Source of the DNA: Streptococcus sp. oral taxon 061
GTDB lineage: Bacteria > Bacillota > Bacilli > Lactobacillales > Streptococcaceae
Reading direction: 5' to 3'
NCBI RefSeq assembly: GCF_013394695.1
Contig: NZ_CP058258.1
Coordinates: 516,001 to 580,000, forward strand
Length of the DNA stretch: 64,000 nt
The notes below the pieces were generated by a model, which did not search any database, was not told where the DNA came from, and saw only the letters and a program-made list of their open reading frames with translations. Each line of letters starts with the position of its first letter. Within the stretch, counting starts at the first letter, position 1. This document shows, one piece after another, positions 44,335-57,753 of the stretch. The translations under genes were made by a program, and so were the position numbers.

Positions 44335-44883
44335 ATGCCTAAAGTTGCAGTTATCCTAGCAAATGGCTTTGAAGAAATTGAAGCCTTGACTGTCGTAGAC
44401 GTCTTGCGTCGCGCAAATATCACCTGCCATATGGTAGGATTTGAAGATACAGTGACAGGTTCACATGCCATTCAAGTTCAAGCTGATCGAGTGTTTGATG
44501 GTAATTTATCAGAGTATGACATGATTGTCCTTCCAGGAGGTATGCCTGGTTCTGCCCACTTGCGGGACAATGAACAATTGATCACTGAACTTCAAAAATT
44601 TGAGAAAATCGGTAAGAAGGTAGCAGCCATCTGTGCGGCTCCAATTGCATTGAATCAGGCAGGTCTACTAGAAGGTAGAAACTTCACCTGCTATGATGGA
44701 GTTCAAGAACAAATTGCTGACGGTCACTACCATAAAGAAACAGTAGTCGTAGATGGAAATATCATTACGAGCCGTGGGCCAGCAACTGCTTTAGCCTTTG
44801 CTTACTACCTGGTTGAAACACTGGGCGGAGATGCTGAGTCTCTAAGAAATGGCATGCTCTACACAGACCTATTTGAAAAATAA
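44335..44883 (+). CDS. DJ-1/PfpI family protein
   Basis: A 182-residue class I glutamine amidotransferase-like protein. The nucleophile-elbow cysteine is in AAICAAPIAL (about residue 102), and the acidic partner is in NGFEEIEALT (about 15-18). It resembles YajL/ThiJ proteins, for which deglycase or chaperone roles have been proposed. It lies 10 bases after rodA with a strong AAGGAGG ribosome binding site, so it is in the rodA operon. Confidence 0.9.
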   Translation: MPKVAVILANGFEEIEALTVVDVLRRANITCHMVGFEDTVTGSHAIQVQADRVFDGNLSEYDMIVLPGGMPGSAHLRDNEQLITELQKFEKIGKKVAAICAAPIALNQAGLLEGRNFTCYDGVQEQIADGHYHKETVVVDGNIITSRGPATALAFAYYLVETLGGDAESLRNGMLYTDLFEK

Positions 44884-44893
44884 TGAACAAACT

Positions 44894-44935
44894 GAGGAGA
44901 ATCTTTCTTGATGGAGAAGATTCTTCTCTTTTTTA
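44894..44935 (+). terminator. Terminator after the DJ-1 gene
   Basis: GAG-GAGAATCTT pairs with AAGATTC-CTC around an 11-base loop, followed by TTTTTT. Confidence 0.75.
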
Positions 44936-44977
44936 ATGGCAAAAACCAGGGTAAACATCGCTTTTTTTATAAAAAAA

Positions 44978-44986
44978 TGGTATAAT
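44978..44986 (+). promoter_or_regulatory. Promoter of the HAD gene, start site at the ATG
   Basis: TGG-TATAAT with TATAAT at 44981-44986. The expected start of transcription is 44993-44994. Confidence 0.65.
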
Positions 44987-44993
44987 GAAGGGT

Positions 44994-47518
<2,525 letters not shown>

Positions 47519-47555
47519 AAAAATTGGGAAATAGTTCCCAAGGTTTGAAAAATAT

Positions 47556-47563
47556 GATATAAT
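47556..47563 (+). promoter_or_regulatory. -10 of the ezrA promoter
   Basis: TGA-TATAAT extended -10 with TATAAT at 47558-47563, 36 bases before the gene. Confidence 0.5.
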
Positions 47564-47598
47564 CATTACAATTGTGTCATGTATAAAAGGAGTTTGAT

Positions 47599-49326
47599 AT
47601 GTCAAATAATCAGTTGATTATTACTTTGATTGGAATTGCAGTCCTGCTTCTTATTGCTTTTGCAGTAGCAATTTTGCTACGTAAACGAAATGAGAGTAGA
47701 CTTGCAGCTTTAGAAGAAAGAAAAGAAGAACTATATAACCTTCCTGTTAATGATGAGGTAGAGGTTGTAAAAAACATGCATCTGATCGGTCAAAGTCAGA
47801 TTGCTTTTAGAGAATGGAACCAAAAATGGGTAGATTTGTCTCTTAACTCTTTTGCAGATATCGAGAATAACCTCTTTGAAGCTGAAGGATACAATAACTC
47901 ATTCCGTTTCTTGAAAGCTAAGCACCAGATTGATCAAATTGAAAGTCAAATCCAACTTGTTGAAGAGGATATTGCAGCAATTCGTAATGCCTTGTCTGAG
48001 TTAGAAAAACAAGAGTCAAAAAATAGTGGACGTGTTCTGCATGCCCTAGATTTATTTGAGAAACTACAAAACACTGTAGCTGAAGATCCTGAAAAATATG
48101 GTCAAGCTCTTCCAGAAATTGAAAAACAATTGGAGAACATCCAATCTGAGTTTTCTCAATTTGTAACCTTGAATTCATCGGGAGATCCGGTTGAAGCAGC
48201 AGGCATTTTAGATAACGCTGAAAATCATATTTTAGCTTTGACACATATCGTTGAAAGAATTCCAGCGATTGTCACTAAGCTTACTACTGAATTGCCAGAA
48301 CAACTTGAAGATTTAGAAGCTGGTTACCGCAAACTTTTAGATGAAAACTACCATTTTGTAGAAACTGATATCGAATCTCGTCTTCAACTTCTCTATGAAG
48401 CCTTGAAGAATAATCACGAAAATATCCGTACATTGGAGTTGGATAATGCAGAGTATGAAAATACTCAAATCCAAGAAGAAATAAATGCACTTTATGATAT
48501 TTTCACTCGTGAAATTGCAGCCCATAAAGCTTTTGAGAAATTGGTAACTACCCTTCCTACCTATCTTAAACACTTGAAAGAAAACAATCAGGTACTAGTT
48601 AAAGATATCGAACGTCTTGGGAAAACCTATTTGATTTCAGAAAGCGATGTGAATCGAGTTCGTCGTCTTCAAGCTGATATCTCAGCCTTGAATGCTACTA
48701 TTGAAGAAATGAATAATGCAGAGTCAGAAGTTTCAGAAGCATATTCTGTCTTACAAGAACGTTTGGAAAATCTCCAATCTACATTAAAAGATATTGAAGA
48801 TGACCAAATCGGTGTTAGTGAGCGTCTCGTTCAAATTGAAAAAGATGACATCAATGCTCGTCAAAAAGCAAATGTATATGTCAACCGTCTGCATACGATT
48901 AAACGCTACATGGAGAAGAGAAATCTTCCAGGAATTCCTCAAAAATTCTTGAAACTCTTCTTTGATGCAAGTCACAGTACAGAAGACTTGATGGCTGAGT
49001 TGGAACAAGCGCAAGTGAATATCGAATCTGTGAATCGCATCCTTGAGATTGCGACAAATGATATGAATATGTTGGAAGAAGAAACATACAGTATTGTTCA
49101 AAATGCAACATTGACAGAACAATTGCTTCAATATTCTAACCGTTATAGATCATTTGATGATCGTATTCAACAAGCTTTCCAAGAAGCTTTGAATATCTTT
49201 GAAACAACATTCGATTACCAAGCATCTTTCGAAAAAATCTCTCAAGCATTAGAAGTTGCTGAGCCTGGTGTTACAAATCGCTTTGTTACTTCATATGAAA
49301 AAACAAGAGAAAGTATCCGTTTCTAA
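47599..49326 (+). CDS. ezrA: Septation ring formation regulator EzrA
   Basis: A 575-residue division protein. A single N-terminal transmembrane helix (about 7-27) is followed by a long cytoplasmic coiled-coil, spectrin-like rod (about 100-520). It binds FtsZ and division proteins to control Z-ring placement. Length, topology and position beside gyrB all fit. AAAGGAG precedes the ATG. Confidence 0.95.
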   Translation: MSNNQLIITLIGIAVLLLIAFAVAILLRKRNESRLAALEERKEELYNLPVNDEVEVVKNMHLIGQSQIAFREWNQKWVDLSLNSFADIENNLFEAEGYNNSFRFLKAKHQIDQIESQIQLVEEDIAAIRNALSELEKQESKNSGRVLHALDLFEKLQNTVAEDPEKYGQALPEIEKQLENIQSEFSQFVTLNSSGDPVEAAGILDNAENHILALTHIVERIPAIVTKLTTELPEQLEDLEAGYRKLLDENYHFVETDIESRLQLLYEALKNNHENIRTLELDNAEYENTQIQEEINALYDIFTREIAAHKAFEKLVTTLPTYLKHLKENNQVLVKDIERLGKTYLISESDVNRVRRLQADISALNATIEEMNNAESEVSEAYSVLQERLENLQSTLKDIEDDQIGVSERLVQIEKDDINARQKANVYVNRLHTIKRYMEKRNLPGIPQKFLKLFFDASHSTEDLMAELEQAQVNIESVNRILEIATNDMNMLEEETYSIVQNATLTEQLLQYSNRYRSFDDRIQQAFQEALNIFETTFDYQASFEKISQALEVAEPGVTNRFVTSYEKTRESIRF

Positions 49327-49331
49327 TTTAT

Positions 49332-49366
49332 AAAAGAATCCTAGATTTTCCTAGGATTCTTTTACT
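49332..49366 (+). terminator. ezrA terminator
   Basis: AAAAGAATCCTAG and CTAGGATTCTTTT, a 13-bp perfect stem. Confidence 0.9.
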
Positions 49367-49429
49367 TTTCTTTACCTATTTTAAATATTTCCATGCCATG
49401 TTTTCATTGAAATTATAGTTTATATTTGA

Positions 49430-49435
49430 TATGAT
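49430..49435 (+). promoter_or_regulatory. -10 of the pgdA promoter, start site at the ATG
   Basis: TTTGA-TATGAT with TATGAT at 49430-49435; 7 bases on is ATG 49442. Confidence 0.5.
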
Positions 49436-49441
49436 ATGACT

Positions 49442-50836
49442 ATGACAAGAAATAGAAAAAGACGTAAAACAGTTGAAGACAAGAAGCAAAGAAATTTATG
49501 GATAATAGTGGCTTTGCTTTTTTTTACAATGGTGGCTTTGCAAGGCATCATAACTTATAAGGTAACAAATAAAAAAGTTTTTGAGGAAAAAATTGAAGCA
49601 CTGAAAAAGGAAAAAGATGATTCCTATTCACAAGGAAGTCAGAAAGATCATTTTCGTAAGGGGCAGGCAGAAATCATCACCTACTATCCTATGACGGGGG
49701 ACAAGGTCATTACCTCTGTTCAGGATATCATTGTAAAAGATATTACGGATAAGGTAGAAGATAAAGAACATTTGATTTTTTACTACTCTGAAAAAGATTC
49801 TTCCTCTATCAAAGGTGTGGAGAGCCATCTTGTAAAAAAACAGGCCTATGATTTGAGTGATTCTACTGTTGTGGAATTAGAAAATACATCGTTAGATCAG
49901 CTTTATCTTAAGGAAGATGGGACCCTGTTTACATTAGATCAGCTCTTTACAGATGCTAGCAAAGCTAAGGAAAAGTTTCTTGAGGATATCAAGTCAACAC
50001 TTCTTGATAAAAAGATTGAGCAAACACTTGTTGATCAAGTAATAGCCGATTTTACAGCTAGCGATTTATCATCTTGGAAGTTTGCATACAAAGATAGTCA
50101 ATTGGTTCTTTATCCAATCAAAGCAACCAATAATGTAGAAGAAATAGCTTTGCCTATTTCAGACTTCTTTGATGTTATCCAATCGTCCTATCTAACTGAA
50201 AAGGATGCAGAACTTTATAAGAAGGCTCAGGCTGAGAAAAATAAAAAAGTAGTAGCTCTTACCTTTGACGATGGACCGGATGGAAATACAACTCCACAAA
50301 CTTTAGATATTCTAGCCAAGTACAAGATAAAAGCTACCTTCTTTGTACAAGGAAAGAATATTGCAGGTAATGAGTCGATTCTTAAACGTATGCAGTCTGA
50401 AGGTCATGAAGTTGGAAACCATAGTTGGAATCACCCGGTTTTAACAAAACTGTCATTGGAAGACGCTAAGAAACAAATTACGGATACAGAATCAGCAATT
50501 ACTAGTGTACTTGGAACAAGTTCAAAATTGATGCGACCTCCATATGGTGCTGTTTCAGATGATATCCGAAACAGCCTGGATTTGAGCTTTATTATGTGGG
50601 ATGTTGATAGTTTGGACTGGAAGAGCAAGAATGAGGCTGCTATTTTAACTGAGATTCAACGTCAAGCGACAAATGGATCTATCATCCTCATGCATGATAT
50701 CCATCAAACATCCGTTAACTCATTGCCAAAAGTTATTGAGTATCTGCAAGGACAAGGATATAGCTTTGTTACAGTATCTGAATTGCTAGGTAACCATGTG
50801 AAACCACATGAGATTTACTATTCACGGAATCAGTAG
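49442..50836 (+). CDS. pgdA: Peptidoglycan N-acetylglucosamine deacetylase
   Basis: A 464-residue cell-surface enzyme: a basic start, one transmembrane helix (about 18-38) and an extracellular helical/strand region to about 260. The NodB deacetylase domain has TFDDGPD (metal aspartate near 276) and HSWNH (near 326), with RPPYG and ILMHDIH towards the end. It removes acetyl groups from GlcNAc in peptidoglycan, which lowers lysozyme sensitivity. An in-frame ATG lies 6 bases upstream, inside the -10 spacing, so 49442 is preferred and no leader is left. Confidence 0.93.
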   Translation: MTRNRKRRKTVEDKKQRNLWIIVALLFFTMVALQGIITYKVTNKKVFEEKIEALKKEKDDSYSQGSQKDHFRKGQAEIITYYPMTGDKVITSVQDIIVKDITDKVEDKEHLIFYYSEKDSSSIKGVESHLVKKQAYDLSDSTVVELENTSLDQLYLKEDGTLFTLDQLFTDASKAKEKFLEDIKSTLLDKKIEQTLVDQVIADFTASDLSSWKFAYKDSQLVLYPIKATNNVEEIALPISDFFDVIQSSYLTEKDAELYKKAQAEKNKKVVALTFDDGPDGNTTPQTLDILAKYKIKATFFVQGKNIAGNESILKRMQSEGHEVGNHSWNHPVLTKLSLEDAKKQITDTESAITSVLGTSSKLMRPPYGAVSDDIRNSLDLSFIMWDVDSLDWKSKNEAAILTEIQRQATNGSIILMHDIHQTSVNSLPKVIEYLQGQGYSFVTVSELLGNHVKPHEIYYSRNQ

Positions 50837-50906
50837 AGTCAATACCTAAGGATGTGACTTGAATCAAAATTCCATCAAGAAAAAATAAAAAAGATAAATT
50901 TTTATC

Positions 50907-50935
50907 TTGACAAGTAGGGGAAAACTTGATATTAT
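50907..50935 (+). promoter_or_regulatory. Promoter of the infC-rpmI-rplT operon
   Basis: TTGACA, 17 bases, TATTAT. Confidence 0.8.
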
Positions 50936-50944
50936 ATACAAGAT

Positions 50945-51070
50945 GAGAAAAGCAGAAGTGAGAACTTCTCGCCTTGCGACTAACGTTGTCTGGCCCCTAC
51001 AGATCAAGTTTCAGGAATGAAATATAATCATGTAGTGCGGATTTGCGTTAGCAAGTCCGCTCTTGTTTTT
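50945..51070 (+). ncRNA. L20-type leader with attenuator upstream of infC
   Basis: An early hairpin AGAAGT-GAGA-ACTTCT (50954-50969) is followed by CTAACG (50980-50985), which is complementary to CGTTAG (51046-51051) inside the loop of a terminator stem (GCGGATTTGC with GCAAGTCCGC, 51037-51060, then a T-rich run). Competing pairing of this kind is how L20 controls infC-rpmI-rplT in Firmicutes. Confidence 0.8.
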
Positions 51071-51098
51071 CTCTAAACTAAAAAAAGAGGTGAAAACC

Positions 51099-51620
51099 AT
51101 AGCAAAGCAAGACTTATTCATCAATGATGAAATTCGTGTACGCGAAGTTCGCTTAATCGGTCTTGAAGGTGAGCAATTGGGTATCAAACCACTAAGCGAA
51201 GCGCAAGCACTTGCGGATGAAGCTAACGTGGACTTGGTTCTCATTCAGCCTCAAGCTAAACCTCCTGTTGCGAAAATTATGGACTACGGTAAGTTCAAAT
51301 TTGAGTACCAGAAGAAACAAAAAGAACAACGCAAAAAACAAAGCGTTGTGACCGTGAAAGAAGTTCGTTTGAGCCCAGTTATCGACAAGGGTGACTTCGA
51401 AACTAAACTTCGCAATGCTCGTAAGTTCCTTGAAAAAGGAAACAAAGTAAAGGTATCTATTCGCTTTAAGGGACGTATGATTACCCATAAAGAAATTGGT
51501 GCAAAAGTTTTAGCAGACTTCGCTGAAGCAACTCAAGATATTGCTATCATCGAACAACGTGCTAAAATGGATGGTCGTCAAATGTTTATGCAGTTGGCAC
51601 CAGCAACTGACAAGAAATAA
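51099..51620 (+). CDS. infC: Translation initiation factor IF-3
   Basis: A 174-codon frame encoding IF-3, which binds the 30S subunit and checks the start codon. The N-domain ([20 protein letters not shown]) and C-domain ([18 protein letters not shown]) are typical. The frame is open from ATG 51063, but that lies in the terminator's T run with no ribosome binding site. GAGGTG sits 6 bases before an ATA at 51099, so ATA is the likely start. Noncanonical AUU/AUA-type starts allow IF-3 to repress itself. GTG 51090 is the alternative. Confidence 0.9.
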   Translation: MAKQDLFINDEIRVREVRLIGLEGEQLGIKPLSEAQALADEANVDLVLIQPQAKPPVAKIMDYGKFKFEYQKKQKEQRKKQSVVTVKEVRLSPVIDKGDFETKLRNARKFLEKGNKVKVSIRFKGRMITHKEIGAKVLADFAEATQDIAIIEQRAKMDGRQMFMQLAPATDKK

Positions 51621-51653
51621 TCTGTCAGAAAGTTAAAAAAAGGAGAAAAAATC

Positions 51654-51854
51654 ATGCCAAAACAAAAAACACACCGCGCATCAGCTAAACGTTTCAAACG
51701 TACAGGTTCTGGTGGACTTAAACGTTTCCGTGCTTATACATCTCACCGTTTCCACGGAAAAACTAAAAAACAACGTCGTCATCTTCGTAAAGCATCTATG
51801 GTGCATGCAGGAGATTTCAAACGTATCAAAGCAATGCTTACTCGCTTGAAATAA
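51654..51854 (+). CDS. rpmI: 50S ribosomal protein L35
   Basis: A 66-residue basic ribosomal protein with the typical [20 protein letters not shown] start. It is the second gene of the infC operon, 33 bases after infC, with AAAGGAG before the ATG. Confidence 0.98.
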   Translation: MPKQKTHRASAKRFKRTGSGGLKRFRAYTSHRFHGKTKKQRRHLRKASMVHAGDFKRIKAMLTRLK

Positions 51855-51904
51855 TCGCGTATTTGTAAGTAAACAATTCTAGGAAATATTTGGAGGAAAT
51901 ATAA

Positions 51905-52264
51905 ATGGCACGTGTTAAAGGTGGCGTTGTATCACGCAAACGTCGTAAACGTATTCTTAAATTAGCTAAAGGTTACTATGGAGCTAAACACATCTTGTTC
52001 CGTACTGCAAAAGAACAAGTAATGAACTCTTACTACTATGCATACCGTGACCGTCGTCAAAAGAAACGTGACTTCCGCAAATTGTGGATCACACGTATCA
52101 ATGCGGCAGCTCGTATGAACGGACTTTCATACTCACAATTGATGCATGGTTTGAAATTGGCTGAGATCGAAGTTAACCGTAAAATGCTTGCTGACTTGGC
52201 TGTCAACGATGCAGCAGCTTTCACAGCTCTTGCAGATGCAGCTAAAGCAAAACTTGGTAAATAA
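51905..52264 (+). CDS. rplT: 50S ribosomal protein L20
   Basis: A 119-residue rRNA-binding protein. It starts [19 protein letters not shown] and has the [15 protein letters not shown] core. It also acts as the repressor that binds the infC leader. It is the last gene of the ribosomal operon, followed by a terminator. GGAGG precedes the ATG. Confidence 0.98.
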   Translation: MARVKGGVVSRKRRKRILKLAKGYYGAKHILFRTAKEQVMNSYYYAYRDRRQKKRDFRKLWITRINAAARMNGLSYSQLMHGLKLAEIEVNRKMLADLAVNDAAAFTALADAAKAKLGK

Positions 52265-52270
52265 TGTTTA

Positions 52271-52302
52271 TAAGACTGGGAAGATTTTCTCAGTCTTTTT
52301 TA
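52271..52302 (+). terminator. rplT terminator
   Basis: AAGACTG and CAGTCTT with inner GGGAA/TTCT pairing, then T's. gloA begins only 17 bases later. Confidence 0.78.
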
Positions 52303-52318
52303 AACAAAGGAGAAAAAT

Positions 52319-52699
52319 ATGGCTTCAAAAATGTTACATACTTGCTTGCGAGTAGAAAATCTTGAAAAATCAATTGCTTTTTACCAAGATGCTTTTGGAT
52401 TTAAGGAATTACGTCGCAAGGATTTTCCAGACTATGCTTTTACGATTGTTTATCTAGGTCTTGACGGTGACGATTATGAATTGGAGTTGACTTACAACTA
52501 TGATCATGGGCCTTATGTTGTGGGTGACGGCTTTGCTCACATCGCTCTAAGTACACCTGACCTTGAAGCTCTTCACAAAGAACATAGCGAAAAAGGTTAT
52601 GAAGTAACGGAACCTAAAGGGCTTCCAGGTGCTCAACCAAACTATTACTTTATCAAAGATCCAGATGGATACAAGGTAGAAGTGATTCGTGAAAAATAA
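52319..52699 (+). CDS. gloA: Lactoylglutathione lyase / glyoxalase I-like protein
   Basis: A 126-residue VOC-fold metalloenzyme. It has the usual metal-ligand histidine (H7 in MLHTCLRVENL), the glutamate in LELTYN, HIALST and a final KDPDGYKVEVIR with a glutamate ligand. It converts the methylglyoxal-thiol adduct to a lactoyl thioester. It probably reads through from the ribosomal operon, since AAAGGAG precedes the ATG and no separate promoter is clear. Confidence 0.88.
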   Translation: MASKMLHTCLRVENLEKSIAFYQDAFGFKELRRKDFPDYAFTIVYLGLDGDDYELELTYNYDHGPYVVGDGFAHIALSTPDLEALHKEHSEKGYEVTEPKGLPGAQPNYYFIKDPDGYKVEVIREK

Positions 52700-52781
52700 T
52701 AAAAACTCCTCATTTGTCAAATTGAGTTAGACAATTTCACCTGACTCAGAAAAACTTGATACGGAGTAGTGTAGGTCATTT

Positions 52782-52825
52782 ATGTTAGTCTCAGACAAAT
52801 GTGAGCGTTTGTCTGAGACTAACAT
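52782..52825. repeat. 18-bp perfect palindrome (hairpin) downstream of gloA
   Basis: Bases 52782-52799 pair perfectly with 52808-52825 around an 8-base loop (TGTGAGCG). A T-rich run follows 5 bases later, so it may terminate gloA. It is much longer and less GC-rich than other terminators in the window. Confidence 0.85.
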
Positions 52826-52905
52826 AGATGGCTTTTTTCTATCTAGCTTAATTTGATAATTTGGGATATAATAAAAATAATTAAACAAATTAGTGGGAGA
52901 AAAAG

Positions 52906-53340
52906 ATGTCAGACCAAAATCCAAATGTAGAGCTAAACAAAGAAGAAGATAAACTAATTGTAGAAAATAATTCGGTGGAAGATATGAAGAATGGTCCAAA
53001 AGCAGTCAAGAAACCCTCGGCTCTTCTATCTTTCTCATTTTATTTGGCACTTACCTATATTCTTCTATTTTTAACTCTTGCTTTATTTACTGCTCCATGG
53101 GGAATTGTATTCTTGATTTTTCTAGGTCCTAATTTAATTGCTTACGCTGTAGCAACTGTTTTAACACAGATAGGAATCAAGAAAGTAAATAAAACTGTCT
53201 TGTATACAAGTGCAGGATTTTATTTGCTTTCAGGACTTTTAGCATTCGACCCGGATTGGCAGATTTTTAGGATTTTTCCTTTTCTCTCCCTAGCTCTAGT
53301 TTTAATCGGGATATTTTTAACGAAAGATACAAGTAACTAA
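52906..53340 (+). CDS. Small membrane protein with a charged N-terminus
   Basis: A 144-residue protein. The first 40 residues are soluble and acidic (SDQNPNVELNKEEDKLIVEN), followed by three or four transmembrane helices (about 43-63, 66-85, 100-120 and 122-140). I do not recognise a family. An extended -10 (TATAAT just upstream) and GGAG before the ATG support expression. Confidence 0.65.
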   Translation: MSDQNPNVELNKEEDKLIVENNSVEDMKNGPKAVKKPSALLSFSFYLALTYILLFLTLALFTAPWGIVFLIFLGPNLIAYAVATVLTQIGIKKVNKTVLYTSAGFYLLSGLLAFDPDWQIFRIFPFLSLALVLIGIFLTKDTSN

Positions 53341-53386
53341 GTTAAAAAAGCTAGGCGCAACTCTTCTTCGAACTTATTTCATATCA

Positions 53387-53420
53387 TAAAACCATAGCTT
53401 TTAAGGCTGTGGTTTTTTAG
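53387..53420 (+). terminator. Terminator before dnaE
   Basis: AAACCATAGC pairs with GCTGTGGTTT with one wobble, then T's. Confidence 0.75.
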
Positions 53421-53460
53421 TTTAATGATTAGAAAGAAATTGTGTTTCTATTTTTTAAAA

Positions 53461-53469
53461 TGGTATAAT
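53461..53469 (+). promoter_or_regulatory. Extended -10 promoter of dnaE
   Basis: TGG-TATAAT with TATAAT at 53464-53469. Confidence 0.6.
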
Positions 53470-53497
53470 AGAGAAAGAATAAGGGAGGTGAGAAAGA

Positions 53498-56400
53498 ATG
53501 ATTGCCCAACTGGATACCAAAACAGTCTATAGTTTCATGGAGAGCATGGTTTCGATTAAGAGATATGTCAGTCAAGGGAAGGAATATGGCTATTCATCAC
53601 TTGGAATCATGGATGTTGACAATCTTTATGGAGCTTATTATTTTATCAAAGAGTGCCAAAAGCAAGGGATTCAGCCTGTATTAGGTCTTGAGATGACTGT
53701 TCATCATAAAGATGAATGGATCAATCTACGTTTTCTAGCCCTGTCAAACCGAGGTTATCAAAACCTGATGAAGCTGTCGTCTTTAAAGATGACAGGTAAA
53801 AAGGAATGGACTGATTTTTCTCCCTATCTAGAAGATATTTGTGTTATTGTTCCCTATTATTCTGCAATTGATTCCTTGGATTTAGGACATGACTACTATA
53901 TCGGAGTGTATCCAGATACACCTCAGTCGAATTTTTCTCACCCCATTCTTCCACTTTATCGTGTTAATTCCTTCGAATCTGAGGATTTAGAAACGCTTCA
54001 AATGCTCAAGGCGATTAAGAAAAATGTGACCTTGCGAGAGGTTGATGTTCAATCTCAACAGGGTTTGTTTTTGCCTGCTGACCGTCTAGAACTGGTTTTT
54101 GTAGAGAAGTTTCCACAAGCACTCGAAAACCTAGCAAGATTGACCAAGGGTACTTCCTACGAGATTGATAGTAGTCTCAAACTTCCACGTTTCAATCCAG
54201 AGAGACCTGCTGTTGAAGAACTCCGGGAACGAGCTATTCAGGGTCTGAAGCAGAAAGGGTTATGGAATCAAGATTATCAGGCTCGTTTAGAAGAAGAGCT
54301 ATCTGTGATTCATGATATGGGATTCGATGACTACTTCTTAGTTGTCTGGGATCTCTTACGTTTTGGTCGTTCTCAAGGATATTATATGGGTATGGGACGT
54401 GGATCTGCAGTTGGAAGTCTAGTGGCCTATACTCTAGATATCACTGGTATTGACCCTGTGGCTAAGAATCTCATCTTTGAGCGCTTTTTAAATCGTGAAC
54501 GCTATACCATGCCTGATATCGATATTGATATTCCTGATATCTATCGTCCTGAATTTATCCGCTATGTTCGTGACCGTTATGGTAGTATTCACGCTGCTCA
54601 GATAGTCACCTACTCGACTTTTGGTGCCAAACAGGCTATCCGAGATGTTTTTAAACGGTATGGTGTTCCTGAGTATGAATTGACGGCCATTACGAAAAAA
54701 ATAGGCTCTAAAGATACTCTTACGACAGCCTATGAAGGCAATCTAGGATTTAGACAACTGATTCAAAGTAAGATTGAGTATCAAAAAGCTTTTGAAATTG
54801 CCAAAAAGATAGAAGGCTATCCTCGACAAACTTCCATCCACGCTGCTGGAGTTGTAATCAGTGATAAAAATCTAACAGATTATATCCCTCTTAAGTATGG
54901 TGAGGACATGCTGATTACCCAGTATGATGCTCATGGAGTTGAAGGAAATGGCTTGCTCAAGATGGACTTCTTGGGACTTCGAAACCTAACCTTCGCTCAA
55001 AAAATGCAGGAGCTCTTATATGAAACTCAAGGAATTCAGCTAAGAATTGAGGATATAGACCTTGAGGATAAAGAAACTTTAACCCTCTTTGCAGCTGGCA
55101 AAACTAAGGGGATCTTTCAGTTTGAACAACCTGGTGCCATTCGCTTATTAAAGCGCGTGAAACCAGAAAGCTTTGAAGAAGTAGTGGCAACGACTTCCCT
55201 CAACAGACCGGGGGCGAGTGACTATATCGATAACTTTGTGGCTCGAAAACATGGCAAAGAAAAGGTAACAGTTCTGGACCCTATACTAGAAGATATTTTA
55301 GCTCCGACCTATGGCATCATGCTTTACCAAGAACAGGTCATGCAAGTAGCTCAACGCTATGCAGGTTTCAGTCTTGGAAAAGCCGATATCTTGCGTCGTG
55401 CCATGGGAAAAAAGAATGCTACCGAGATGCATCGAATGGAGGAGAGTTTTATCCAAGGTGCACTTGAAAATGGGCATAGCAAAGAACAGGCTCAAGAAGT
55501 TTTTGCTGTAATGGAAAAATTTGCCGGTTACGGTTTTAACCGTTCGCATGCTTATGCATATGCAGCTTTAGCTTTTCAGCTTGCCTACTTTAAAACACAT
55601 TACCCTACTATCTTTTATCAGGTCATGCTCAATCATGCGAGTGGAGATTATATTCTCGATGCGCTTGAAATGGGCTTTGAACTGGTTCCTCTTTCTATCA
55701 ATACAATTCCATATCAGGATAAATTAAAGGATAAGACGGTTTATTTGGGTCTTAAAAGTATTAAGGGAATACCTCGCGACTTTGCTTATTGGATAATCGA
55801 GAATCGTCCTTTTAGCAGTGTTGAAGATTTTATCACACGATTACCCAAAAATTATCAAAAGATTAGCCTCTTAACCCCTTTAGTGGAAGTAGGACTTTTT
55901 GACGGATTTGATAAAAATCGTCAAAAAATCTTAACCAATCTACCAACTCTATTTATCTTTGTAGAAGAATTAGGTAGCCTCTTTGGGGATTCTAGCTATA
56001 GTTGGACAGATACAGAGGACTTTTCAAATATTGAAAAATTCCAAAAAGAGCAAGATTGGTTAGGCGTTGGAATTAGCCAACACCCATTGCTAGTTTTAGC
56101 GAAGAATCCTTTGTATCCAATCGTGAGTTTATCTGAGCTTTTCGAGGGACAGACAGCTACAGTGCTCGTTGAGATTCAGTCTATCCGAGTGATTCGAACT
56201 AAAAAAGGTGAAAACATGGCCTTTTTGAAAGTTACTGATAGTAAAACAAGTCTTGAGATCACTGTTTTTTCTGAACAGTACCGCCAATTTAAAAATCTCT
56301 TGCACGAAGGAAGTTTCTATTACCTAAATGGGAAAGTTCAGGCTAGGGACGGACGTCTTCAATTAGTTTTAAATAATTTAAAAGAGGCAGTGAGTGAGCG

Positions 56401-56599
56401 TTTTTGGATTCAAGTTTCCAATCATGACCACGATGCTGAAATTTATCATATTTTAGAGCAATACAAGGGACAAATTCCTGTCGTTATTCGCTATGAGGAT
56501 GAACAAAAAAATGTCCTTTTGCCAGATTATTTTGTAGCAAAAGACGCAAGCTTACAAGAATCTTTAAGTCAAATGACAATGAAAACGATTTATCGTTAA
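53498..56599 (+). CDS. dnaE: DNA polymerase III subunit alpha (DnaE type)
   Basis: A 1033-residue polymerase, the normal streptococcal DnaE length. The N-terminal PHP domain (about 1-210) has lost several metal residues. The catalytic palm aspartates are in MPDIDIDIPD (about 345). The fingers, the helix-hairpin-helix region and an OB domain (about 890-960) follow. In Firmicutes, DnaE extends primers before PolC takes over. AGGGAGGTGAG precedes the ATG. Confidence 0.96.
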   Translation: MIAQLDTKTVYSFMESMVSIKRYVSQGKEYGYSSLGIMDVDNLYGAYYFIKECQKQGIQPVLGLEMTVHHKDEWINLRFLALSNRGYQNLMKLSSLKMTGKKEWTDFSPYLEDICVIVPYYSAIDSLDLGHDYYIGVYPDTPQSNFSHPILPLYRVNSFESEDLETLQMLKAIKKNVTLREVDVQSQQGLFLPADRLELVFVEKFPQALENLARLTKGTSYEIDSSLKLPRFNPERPAVEELRERAIQGLKQKGLWNQDYQARLEEELSVIHDMGFDDYFLVVWDLLRFGRSQGYYMGMGRGSAVGSLVAYTLDITGIDPVAKNLIFERFLNRERYTMPDIDIDIPDIYRPEFIRYVRDRYGSIHAAQIVTYSTFGAKQAIRDVFKRYGVPEYELTAITKKIGSKDTLTTAYEGNLGFRQLIQSKIEYQKAFEIAKKIEGYPRQTSIHAAGVVISDKNLTDYIPLKYGEDMLITQYDAHGVEGNGLLKMDFLGLRNLTFAQKMQELLYETQGIQLRIEDIDLEDKETLTLFAAGKTKGIFQFEQPGAIRLLKRVKPESFEEVVATTSLNRPGASDYIDNFVARKHGKEKVTVLDPILEDILAPTYGIMLYQEQVMQVAQRYAGFSLGKADILRRAMGKKNATEMHRMEESFIQGALENGHSKEQAQEVFAVMEKFAGYGFNRSHAYAYAALAFQLAYFKTHYPTIFYQVMLNHASGDYILDALEMGFELVPLSINTIPYQDKLKDKTVYLGLKSIKGIPRDFAYWIIENRPFSSVEDFITRLPKNYQKISLLTPLVEVGLFDGFDKNRQKILTNLPTLFIFVEELGSLFGDSSYSWTDTEDFSNIEKFQKEQDWLGVGISQHPLLVLAKNPLYPIVSLSELFEGQTATVLVEIQSIRVIRTKKGENMAFLKVTDSKTSLEITVFSEQYRQFKNLLHEGSFYYLNGKVQARDGRLQLVLNNLKEAVSERFWIQVSNHDHDAEIYHILEQYKGQIPVVIRYEDEQKNVLLPDYFVAKDASLQESLSQMTMKTIYR

Positions 56600-56635
56600 A
56601 AATTAATGAAAATAAAAGAATTTTAACTTTAAATA

Positions 56636-56644
56636 TGGTATAAT
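56636..56644 (+). promoter_or_regulatory. Extended -10 promoter of pfkA
   Basis: TGG-TATAAT with TATAAT at 56639-56644; no clear -35. Confidence 0.55.
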
Positions 56645-56659
56645 CAGTTAGAATGTTAA

Positions 56660-57688
<1,029 letters not shown>

Positions 57689-57753
57689 TCAACTTTAACT
57701 AATCTGGTAAAATGACCATAAAAGGTCGAATTATATAAAGGAGTCACAAAATC

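Noticed and set aside
47523..47541. TTGGGAA-ATAG-TTCCCAA hairpin as the gyrB terminator
   Set aside because: It lacks a T run on the plus strand; it may only be a weak terminator, so it is not listed.
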